From the NCBI GenBank assembly GCA_964502785.1, contig CAZCXW010000026.1:1-16188 (forward strand): DNA of 16,188 nucleotides. Direction: 5' to 3'. Below, piece after piece: positions 1 through 5,345 of this stretch. This DNA is from JAGVYE01 sp964502785 (GTDB taxonomy: Archaea; Nanobdellota; Nanobdellia; Woesearchaeales; GW2011-AR9). The notes below the pieces were generated by a model. It did not search any database and was not told where the DNA came from. It was given only the letters and a program-made list of their open reading frames with translations. Position 1 is the first letter of the stretch; the number at the start of each line of letters is the position of its first letter. The position numbers and the translations under genes were made by a program.

Positions 1-48
1 CTTGTTAGAAGAAAGAATGATGAGTTAATTTTCCTTCGGAGATACTGA
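1..48 (+). CDS. Possible 3' end of an upstream gene (partial)
   Basis: Frame 1 is open from the window edge to a TGA at 46-48 and would encode a 15-residue basic C-terminus (LVRRKNDELIFLRRY). The other two plus frames close at 26-28 and 5-6. Fifteen residues are too few to recognise a family or to prove coding. In many archaea L37Ae follows exosome subunit genes, but nothing here allows that assignment. Confidence 0.25.
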   Translation, partial: LVRRKNDELIFLRRY

Positions 49-105
49 AACTAACCGCAAGTCTTTTAAAACGCCGCCACTTTTCAACGTAAAAAAAGAG
101 AAATC

Positions 106-115
106 TTTATAAATA
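106..115 (+). promoter_or_regulatory. TATA-like element before tRNA-Pro
   Basis: TTTATAAATA is an excellent archaeal TATA box, but its centre lies only about 11 nt before the tRNA 5' end at 122. The usual 26-nt spacing would start transcription inside the D-loop. A weaker TTTTAAAA at 64-71 would give a start near 94 with a short 5' leader and fits the tRNA better. Which element is used cannot be decided from sequence. Confidence 0.45.
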
Positions 116-141
116 AACTTTGGGGCTGTAGTGTAGCCTGG

Positions 142-162
142 CCTGTATTAATGCAGAGGCAA
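142..162 (+). other. tRNA intron 1 (D-loop, 21 nt)
   Basis: The predicted junction has a 4-bp central helix (GCCT 136-139 with AGGC 157-160) flanked by 3-nt bulges 140-142 and 161-163. The intron hairpin is CTGTA-TTAA-TGCAG (143-156). Cleavage between bulge positions 2 and 3 gives 142-162. The outer D-stem side is weak (two mismatches before GTG/CAC). Confidence 0.8.
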
Positions 163-201
163 TATCACTAATGGTTTGGGACCATTGAACCCCGGTTCAA
201 A

Positions 202-246
202 TTCAGCATACGGGTTAGTATAATGGTTACCGTATGCAGATGATCG
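202..246 (+). other. tRNA intron 2 (T-loop, 45 nt)
   Basis: Bulges 200-202 and 245-247 flank a 4-position central helix (196-199 with 241-244, one U-U mismatch) next to the T-stem. The intron folds on a perfect 8-bp stem GCATACGG (206-213) / CCGTATGC (230-237). Its 16-nt loop GTTAGTATAATGGTTA resembles a tRNA D-arm. Excision restores the T-loop TTCAAAT. Confidence 0.82.
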
Positions 247-273
247 TCCGGGCAGCCCCATCCTTTTCAGGAA

Positions 274-278
274 GGAGG
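274..278 (+). promoter_or_regulatory. Shine-Dalgarno of rpl37ae (decides start at 285)
   Basis: GGAGG lies 6 nt before ATG 285 and supports that start over an in-frame ATG at 234, which lies inside the tRNA. TCCTT (261-265) could pair with AAGGA (272-276) and partly mask the site. Confidence 0.75.
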
Positions 279-284
279 ATTCCG

Positions 285-488
285 ATGACTATAAAATTAT
301 CAACAAAACGTTTTGGCGCGCGCTACGGGCGAAAGCCTCGCGATAAATTTGCCAACATTGAAGTTCAGCAGCGAGCGAAACACAAATGCCCTTACTGCCA
401 AAAAACATCAGTCAAGCGTCTTGCTTTAGGGATATGGCAATGTCAAAAATGCCATAAAAAATTTGCGGGCAAGGCTTATACTTTATAA
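285..488 (+). CDS. rpl37ae: Large ribosomal subunit protein L37Ae (eL43)
   Basis: A 67-residue zinc-ribbon ribosomal protein of the 50S subunit. The family signature is clear: an RFGARYGRK segment (residues 9-17), QQRAKHKCPYC with Cys35 and Cys38, then SVKR, GIWQC and CQKC with Cys53 and Cys56 forming the zinc site, and the FAGKAY tail. Translation is taken from ATG 285 because of the Shine-Dalgarno at 274-278. The longer reading from 234 would run through the tRNA T-arm and adds residues foreign to the family. It starts 24 nt after the tRNA-Pro 3' end and heads a typical archaeal string of rpoP and prefoldin beta, so the tRNA and mRNA may share a transcript. Slightly shorter N-terminus than many homologues. 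Confidence 0.93.
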   Translation: MTIKLSTKRFGARYGRKPRDKFANIEVQQRAKHKCPYCQKTSVKRLALGIWQCQKCHKKFAGKAYTL

Positions 489-513
489 AAATTTAAACTA
501 CAAAGGTGCAAAA

Positions 514-648
514 ATGTATTATCTATGTTTTGATTGCGGCAAAAAAGTAGAGGATGAGTACACTAAGACTAAAGTCCGTTGTCCTTACTGCGGTGGTAAA
601 ATCCTTTATAAAGATCGAAGAAATGTAAATAAAATTAAAGCCAGGTAA
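514..648 (+). CDS. rpoP: DNA-directed RNA polymerase subunit P (Rpb12-like)
   Basis: A 44-residue zinc-binding subunit of archaeal RNA polymerase, equivalent to eukaryotic Rpb12, which helps hold the assembly platform of the enzyme. Cys5 and Cys8 (CFDC) and Cys23 and Cys26 (CPYC) form the zinc ribbon, followed by GGKILYKDR and a basic tail ending in KIKAR, both typical of RpoP. Start 514 is chosen because a ribosome-binding-like AAGGTG lies at 503-508 and because homologues begin right before the first CxxC. The in-frame upstream ATG at 463 overlaps the end of rpl37ae and adds non-family residues. It lies 25 nt after rpl37ae and 10 nt before prefoldin, in one operon. Confidence 0.93.
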   Translation: MYYLCFDCGKKVEDEYTKTKVRCPYCGGKILYKDRRNVNKIKAR

Positions 649-658
649 GCATCCTACG

Positions 659-1000
659 ATGAGCTCGTCAAAAGTAACACAACTTCACCTTCTCCAGCAA
701 AATCTCGATTCTCTCGTAAGTCAAACACAGCAGACAGAATCCCAATTAACAGAAATGGAATCTGCTTTGACAGAATTGCAAAGCACATCCCAAGCTTACA
801 AAATTGTTGGGAAAATAATGTTGGCAGCTGACAAAACAGCGCTTCTAAAAGAATTGCAAAATAAAAAAGATTTGACTTTTATCCGTTTTCAAAATTTAAA
901 AAAACAAAGCGAAATACTTAAGAAAAATATTGATGTATTGCAAAAGGAAGTTTTGGAAGAAATGAATAAAACATCTCCTAATGAGGGGAAAGGAAAATGA
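659..1000 (+). CDS. pfdB: Prefoldin subunit beta
   Basis: A 113-residue prefoldin beta subunit. Prefoldin is a hexameric (alpha2 beta4) jellyfish-shaped chaperone that captures unfolded proteins in the cytosol and passes them to the thermosome. The sequence shows two long heptad-rich helices (about residues 6-46 and 67-105) joined by the small beta segment that includes YKIVGKIMLAADK, a hallmark of the beta class. Length fits the family (about 115-120). The gene follows rpoP by 10 nt and overlaps UPF0147 through ATGA at 997-1000, so translation of the pair is probably coupled. No strong Shine-Dalgarno is visible before 659. Confidence 0.92.
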   Translation: MSSSKVTQLHLLQQNLDSLVSQTQQTESQLTEMESALTELQSTSQAYKIVGKIMLAADKTALLKELQNKKDLTFIRFQNLKKQSEILKKNIDVLQKEVLEEMNKTSPNEGKGK

Positions 1001-1236
1001 ACGATCTTCGGGAAGTGGTCGAACATCTTTCTGCTTTAAAAGAAGAAAGTGACGTCAGTAAAAGATTTAAAGAAAAAACCGAAAAAATAATTGCTCTCTT
1101 GACTGGAAAATCAGAACTCGCGATTGAGAAAGCCCTTCTTGAATTAGAGGAGTTAAATTCCTATGAAATTTCTTCTTATCATCGAACCCAAGTTTGGGAT
1201 GTTATCGGCATGCTAGAGAGCATGAAGAATAATTAG
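997..1236 (+). CDS. UPF0147 family protein
   Basis: A 79-residue all-helical protein. The C-terminal pattern RTQVWDVIGMLESMK matches the archaeal UPF0147 family, whose members end in a conserved ...WEALGLLETIK-like helix and are about 80-95 residues long. The function of the family is not established. The gene overlaps prefoldin beta (ATGA) and closes the operon, being followed by two hairpins and a T tract. The conserved position behind prefoldin and RNA polymerase genes hints at a housekeeping role, but that is inference. Confidence 0.8.
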   Translation: MNDLREVVEHLSALKEESDVSKRFKEKTEKIIALLTGKSELAIEKALLELEELNSYEISSYHRTQVWDVIGMLESMKNN

Positions 1237-1242
1237 GTAGCG

Positions 1243-1301
1243 CACCAGTCTCAGAACTGGTGGCAAATCCTTTGCATTTTACAAATAACCACTCTTTTTT
1301 T
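1243..1301 (+). terminator. Two hairpins and T7 tract ending the rpl37ae operon
   Basis: A 7-bp stem (CACCAGT 1243-1249 / ACTGGTG 1256-1262) is followed directly by GCAAA-TCC-TTTGC (1263-1275), then a T-rich stretch ending in seven Ts at 1295-1301. Archaeal RNA polymerase terminates on T tracts, so the T run is the likely signal. It lies between convergent genes. Confidence 0.6.
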
Positions 1302-1310
1302 AGATTCCAC

Positions 1311-1844
1311 TTAGTTCTTCACACAGGTTTTAGATTTTAAGAATAAAGAATTTGGGACATACAAAATATCCCCGCTCGGCGTTTTAATTTCCGTTTCTAG
1401 ATATCCTATTTTCTCCACAACTCCTTCTATTTCCCGCACATTCACAGAATATCCTTCTTTGATCTTTTCCTGTCGCTGTAAGATAATCCAGGCAACAAAG
1501 TTGGGAATCACATCCTTTAATCCAACAATAAAAGTTAAAATCACAAGCATTAAGAGCGCACCGATAATAATATAAAGGACAATTGATGTTATTCCTAAAT
1601 AATTTAAAAAAATCACAATAAAAATAAGATAAATTAAACCGGAAATAACATAACTTACTATGGCCTCAACATTGTGATTTATATTGATACGATTCAAGAT
1701 ATTATTTAATCCTATTTCTTTTAAAAGTCTTTGCAAGACTTTTTTCGCAAGAACTCCTAATGCAAACCCGCCGAGTAATATTACAATGCTTACTGCAATT
1801 TTTATTACATAAGACCACGCTACCCCAAAAAGGTTTTCGAACAT
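1311..1844 (-). CDS. Short MscS-like mechanosensitive channel family protein
   Basis: A 177-residue membrane protein with about three hydrophobic helices (residues about 10-33, 59-82 and 86-109) followed by an MscS-type beta domain. The segment GLKDVIPNFVAWIILQRQ, then EGYSVNVREIEGVVEKIGYLETEIKTPSGDILYVPNS, matches the MscS family TM3/beta-domain junction and the (I/V)PN(S/G) motif. MscS channels open under membrane tension and release solutes in osmotic downshock. The protein stops just after the beta domain, so the alpha/beta cage of E. coli MscS (286 residues) is missing. Such minimal forms occur in small-genome archaea, but gating activity is inferred. It is divergent from the DRG GTPase and convergent with the rpl37ae operon. 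Confidence 0.8.
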   Translation of the reverse strand: MFENLFGVAWSYVIKIAVSIVILLGGFALGVLAKKVLQRLLKEIGLNNILNRININHNVEAIVSYVISGLIYLIFIVIFLNYLGITSIVLYIIIGALLMLVILTFIVGLKDVIPNFVAWIILQRQEKIKEGYSVNVREIEGVVEKIGYLETEIKTPSGDILYVPNSLFLKSKTCVKN

Positions 1845-1861
1845 ATCTTAAAAGGTCCTAA

Positions 1862-1874
1862 ATTTATTTATAAA
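1862..1874 (-). promoter_or_regulatory. TATA box for the MscS-like gene
   Basis: On the minus strand the sequence reads GTTTATAAATAAA, centred about 25 nt before ATG 1844. This spacing predicts a leaderless transcript. Confidence 0.6.
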
Positions 1875-1958
1875 CATTCCGTAAAATAAAGTCCAGTCCA
1901 AAAATAAATTGCTGCGAGCAGCGTACAGAACGCCGTTAACAGCTCTTTCACCCATAAG

Positions 1959-1966
1959 TATAAAAA
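1959..1966 (+). promoter_or_regulatory. TATA box for the DRG GTPase
   Basis: TATAAAAA is centred 26 nt before ATG 1989, fitting leaderless initiation. No Shine-Dalgarno precedes the start. It lies in the 144-bp divergent region with the MscS-like gene. Confidence 0.6.
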
Positions 1967-1988
1967 CTAAATTTATCCTTTTCCCGTT

Positions 1989-3086
1989 ATGGTTGACTAT
2001 CGAGAACAAATCAAAAGTTTGCAAGATGAGCTCCGTAAAACAAAGTACAACAAAGCGACGCAGGGACATATTGGAATTGTCAAAGCGAAAATTGCCCAGC
2101 TTAAACTAAAGCAGGAGGCGCGCTCACAGCAAAAAACAGGGCGTTCAGAGCACGGTTATTCCGTCCGCAAGTCAGGAGATGCCACTGTATTGTTATTAGG
2201 ATTTCCTTCCGCTGGTAAATCTACTCTCCTTAATGCATTGACCAATGCTACATCCACCGTTGCTGCCTATGCTTTTACCACCCTTTCTGTTATTCCCGGT
2301 ATTTTAGAATACAAGCAAGCAAAAATCCAAATTTTAGACGTTCCTGGGATTGTGGCTGGCGCAGCCTCGGGACGGGGGAGAGGGAAAGAAGTCTTGGCCG
2401 TAATCCAAAATGCAGACTTAGTTATTGTTCTTATTGATGTGCATAACCCCAACCATTATCCTGCCATCATGAGGGAAGTTTGGGAAGCTGAGATCCGTCT
2501 TAATCGGCAGCGGCCGGAAGTTTTTATCCATCGAAAATCAAAAGGAGGGATTCTTATCGGCAAGACCGTGCCTTTGGATATCGATGACGAAACACTGCGG
2601 AACATCCTGCGGGAATTTCGTATTATGAATGCGGAAGTGTTAATTCGCAGCATTATCGATGTGGATGATTTTATTGATTGTATCGAAGGCAATCGCAAAT
2701 ACCTCCCGGCTATCACCTGCATCAATAAAATTGATTTGGCTACCGCTGAACAAATCGAAACAATGAAACGAGAACTCAATGCCGACATCGTCGTTTCCGC
2801 TGAAAAAAGAATAAATTTAGAGGCTCTTAAGGAACTCATTTTCCAAAAGCTTGATTTTATGCGTCTCTACTTAAAAGAGCCAAAGAAAGAGGCAGACTTG
2901 AAAGAACCGATGATCATCAAGAGGAATTCTACGATTGAAACAGTTTGCAATAAGTTGCATAAAGACTTTGTTAAAAAGTTTAAATTTGCGCGGGTCTGGG
3001 GCAGTTCTACTCGTTTTCCAGGACAGCGGCTGATGTTGGGGCATGTCCTTCGCGACGGTGATATTTTAGAACTCCACCTTCGCTAA
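1989..3086 (+). CDS. DRG-family GTP-binding protein (Obg superfamily, TGS domain)
   Basis: A 365-residue developmentally-regulated GTP-binding (DRG/Rbg) protein. Visible G motifs: G1 GFPSAGKS (71-78), G2 region FTTLSVIPG, G3 DVPG (117-120), G4 NKID (246-249) and G5 SAEK (270-273). An N-terminal basic helical region (1-55) precedes the G domain, and a C-terminal TGS domain (about 295-365) holds the VWGSSTRFPGQRLMLGHVLRDGDIL signature. DRG proteins associate with translating ribosomes and rescue stalled translation in eukaryotes; the archaeal single-copy orthologue is assumed similar. Length is typical. Its stop overlaps by 4 bp the stop of the convergent YkgJ-type gene. Confidence 0.95.
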   Translation: MVDYREQIKSLQDELRKTKYNKATQGHIGIVKAKIAQLKLKQEARSQQKTGRSEHGYSVRKSGDATVLLLGFPSAGKSTLLNALTNATSTVAAYAFTTLSVIPGILEYKQAKIQILDVPGIVAGAASGRGRGKEVLAVIQNADLVIVLIDVHNPNHYPAIMREVWEAEIRLNRQRPEVFIHRKSKGGILIGKTVPLDIDDETLRNILREFRIMNAEVLIRSIIDVDDFIDCIEGNRKYLPAITCINKIDLATAEQIETMKRELNADIVVSAEKRINLEALKELIFQKLDFMRLYLKEPKKEADLKEPMIIKRNSTIETVCNKLHKDFVKKFKFARVWGSSTRFPGQRLMLGHVLRDGDILELHLR

Positions 3087-3730
3087 GAAAAAATCTCTGG
3101 CAATGGTTTTCTCTTTCGTAAATATATGGGTACGCAATCCTCTATTTTTATCTTTTTATAAAATGGGTAAATTTGGCAATTCTTTGGCCGATGATCATAA
3201 ATTGTACAAACAAATTCTTCACCATTTCTCTTGAGAAACATACAGACATCATCCTTTTGTTTAAGGACGTCTTTTTGCAAAGAATCCGGGGGGCCATAAT
3301 CCAAAAAATCTTCTCTCTTATAGCCTGCTTGTTCTATTCGTTGGATGTCTTCTTCATCTACTTTTACTAACGGCCGGCAACATTCGCCGCATTTTGTGCA
3401 TTTAAAGTTCCGCCGTTGAAGAAATCTTTGTTGAGGATATAATTTTAGAAGTTCTTCTTTTAACTCCTCTTTCTCTCTAAAAAAGATGGTTGCGGCTGCA
3501 TGTTCCGATTTATTGGAAATAGTGATGAAGTCATCCCTATCCCATTTTTGTTTTGCTTCTTGAATCGTCTTAAAAATACCCCCTTCAAAATATCTCTGAA
3601 CAGGAGATATCTCTTTTTCGTCACCGATAAATCCCAAAGTGAATCTTTTAAACAAAAATTCCAATAATTCTCGCGAAAGAAGCTTTCCTTCACATTTTTC
3701 CAAAGAAAAGACAAGGAGAGGGCCGACCAT
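3083..3730 (-). CDS. YkgJ-family cysteine-cluster protein
   Basis: A 215-residue protein with the CxxCxxCC cluster of the YkgJ/UPF0153 family, in FKCTKCGECCRPL (about residues 109-119). Further Cys occur in VCMFL, FVCTIYDHRPKNCQIYPF and EDC. The family is annotated as putative zinc- or iron-chelating, or Fe-S binding; the substrate is unknown. The first roughly 105 residues are not part of the core domain and I do not recognise them. Start 3730 is the first ATG. The gene is divergent from the ARC ATPase (94-bp gap). A(T)-rich elements at 3750-3757 and 3771-3776 could serve as its promoter. Confidence 0.82.
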   Translation of the reverse strand: MVGPLLVFSLEKCEGKLLSRELLEFLFKRFTLGFIGDEKEISPVQRYFEGGIFKTIQEAKQKWDRDDFITISNKSEHAAATIFFREKEELKEELLKLYPQQRFLQRRNFKCTKCGECCRPLVKVDEEDIQRIEQAGYKREDFLDYGPPDSLQKDVLKQKDDVCMFLKRNGEEFVCTIYDHRPKNCQIYPFYKKIKIEDCVPIYLRKRKPLPEIFS

Positions 3731-3794
3731 CGCTCTTTACTCTTTCTTAGAGATATTAATATTTTGCGATTTTATATTTTTTCCTTGAATAAAC

Positions 3795-3802
3795 TTTAAA
3801 TA
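3795..3802 (+). promoter_or_regulatory. TATA box for the ARC/Mpa-like gene
   Basis: TTTAAATA is centred 26-27 nt before ATG 3825. It matches the elements before 14482 and 15214, so the pupylation cassette uses the same promoter style as its archaeal neighbours. Confidence 0.7.
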
Positions 3803-3824
3803 GACTCTCTCTGTAAACCACTTC

Positions 3825-5345
3825 ATGAGCAAAGATTCTTCCCACGGCACTGAAGTCAATACCCTTCTAGCACAAAACTCTACATTAGAAGCAGAACTTC
3901 TCAAAGCTCGTGACCTTCTTAGAGAGTATCAAAAATTTGAACAAGCCGTTAAATCTCCCGCTTTACGTTATGGCATCATTAATCATCTTCCGAATCCTCT
4001 TAACAGTGACGGACAAAACCATGAACACAGAGAATACGGCGTCGTTTTTAGCGATGGGGATACTCTTTATCTGCGTTCTCTTCCTGATCTCGAAAGAAAA
4101 GTGCAGTTAGGATCTTCTGTGCTTGTTCATATGGAGTCTGGGACAATCGTGCGGGAAGCGGGAAACACTATTAATTATCCACTGACCACCGTTCGAGAGC
4201 TTTTAGGTGAAAATCAAGTTGTGATAAAAATCGGCGAGAGGGAGAAAGTTGTCGTTTCTGCTGTCGAAGGTGTTAAAAGAGGGGATCGGGTTGCCCTCGA
4301 TTCCGCTTATAGCATTGTTCTTAAAAATTATGGAAGACAAACAAATCAATATTTTACAGAAATTCCGAATATGCCCTGGGATCGCATCGCTGGTTTGGAT
4401 ACGGTGATTGCTCAAATTCAACGTGATATTGTAAAGCCTTTTACTCATCCGGAATTATATGCTGCTTTTACCGAGAAAAAAAAACCAAAAGGCGTTTTAT
4501 TGCATGGGCCGCCGGGTGTAGGCAAGACTATGCTTGGCCAGGCAATTGCCACTAATATCGGCGCTGGTTCTTTTTTGTACCTTGCCGGTTCAGAGCTGTT
4601 CCAAAGTTTAGTTGGTCAGGGAGAAGAAAAAATTATTGCCCTTTTTGCGGAAGGAAGAGAACGCATGGCTCAAACCGGAAAACCAGTCGTCATCTTTTTG
4701 GACGAAGCAGAAGCTTTGAGAAAAAGGGGCACGGGCATTTCCAGCGATGCTTCCGACACGCTTCTTTCCCAGTGGCTTACCGAAATAGACGGCATTAGGG
4801 ATCAGAACGGTATCCTTGTAGTTATGGCTACTAATAGAATGGAAATAATGGATCCCGCGCTTTTGCGGGCGCAACGAACCGATCGTATCATTGCTGTTAA
4901 CCGCCCTGATGCGCAAGGGGCAAACGACCTATTTAAATTATATTTGCAAAATAATCCTCTCCAAGAAGGAACACCGGAGAGCAATGCCGCCGATCTCGCT
5001 CATTTTATGTACTGTAGTTCTCTTCCAGTGGCCACTCTTTCCTATAACGATGGTTCTAAAGGCTCCATCGCTTTTAAGGATCTTTTCAGCGGCGCGGCAG
5101 CTTACAACATTGTTCAACGTTCTATAGATTTAGCTCTTGAAGGAGATAGATGTGTAATTTCACCGAAAGACTTAATGGGGGCTCTCGATGCTGAGTATCG
5201 GGAGCTTGATCCTGCTAAAATTCATTATTCTGATTTAGAACGAATCGCGCGAGGCAAGGTTTCCGAAATAAAAGGAATAAAAAGAGAAAATACACTCAGA
5301 TTGGAAGATACTTATGAAATTGGCCCCCCGGGTAGTTGGAGTTGA
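3825..5345 (+). CDS. ARC/Mpa-type proteasomal AAA+ ATPase
   Basis: A 506-residue ring ATPase that in bacteria binds Pup and unfolds pupylated proteins into the 20S core. An N-terminal coiled coil (about 10-43) is followed by a tandem OB region (about 46-170) and one AAA+ module: Walker A GPPGVGKT (228-235), Walker B VVIFLDE (288-294), RGTGISSD, sensor-1 MATNR. A SYNDGSKGSIAFKDLFSGAAAYNIVQR segment matches the ARC/Mpa-specific C-terminal region rather than PAN or Cdc48. Oddities: the pore loop reads SLVG (261-264) instead of the usual aromatic FVG; the RPGR motif reads RAQR; and the tail GPPGSWS is neither GQYL nor HbYX, the signals that dock such rings on the 20S core. It overlaps dop by 32 nt. 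A TATA box lies 26 nt upstream. Confidence 0.9.
   Translation: MSKDSSHGTEVNTLLAQNSTLEAELLKARDLLREYQKFEQAVKSPALRYGIINHLPNPLNSDGQNHEHREYGVVFSDGDTLYLRSLPDLERKVQLGSSVLVHMESGTIVREAGNTINYPLTTVRELLGENQVVIKIGEREKVVVSAVEGVKRGDRVALDSAYSIVLKNYGRQTNQYFTEIPNMPWDRIAGLDTVIAQIQRDIVKPFTHPELYAAFTEKKKPKGVLLHGPPGVGKTMLGQAIATNIGAGSFLYLAGSELFQSLVGQGEEKIIALFAEGRERMAQTGKPVVIFLDEAEALRKRGTGISSDASDTLLSQWLTEIDGIRDQNGILVVMATNRMEIMDPALLRAQRTDRIIAVNRPDAQGANDLFKLYLQNNPLQEGTPESNAADLAHFMYCSSLPVATLSYNDGSKGSIAFKDLFSGAAAYNIVQRSIDLALEGDRCVISPKDLMGALDAEYRELDPAKIHYSDLERIARGKVSEIKGIKRENTLRLEDTYEIGPPGSWS

Larger units (their letters stand above)
122..260 (+). tRNA. tRNA-Pro(TGG) with two introns (D-loop and T-loop)
   Basis: Acceptor arms GGGGCTG (122-128) and CAGCCCC (253-259) pair fully, with discriminator A260 and no encoded CCA. 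Anticodon arm 170-186 is AATGG-TTTGGGA-CCATT, giving anticodon TGG at 177-179, so tRNA-Pro. Removing 142-162 yields the D-arm GTGTAGCCTGGTATCAC, typical of archaeal tRNA-Pro. Removing 202-246 yields T-stem CCCGG, loop TTCAAAT and CCGGG. The spliced product is 73 nt with every stem intact. Both junctions fold as bulge-helix-bulge motifs with 3-nt bulges, the substrate of the archaeal tRNA splicing endonuclease. The assignment is secure; the exact splice sites are my inference from bulge geometry. Confidence 0.93.

Noticed and set aside
234..284. In-frame N-terminal extension of L37Ae from ATG 234
   Set aside because: It lies inside the tRNA T-arm and intron, adds non-family residues, and a clear Shine-Dalgarno marks ATG 285.
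1232..1275. Complete tRNA gene at the anticodon-arm-like hairpin
   Set aside because: No T-arm, no acceptor stem and a 6-nt loop; kept only as a terminator with a remote resemblance.
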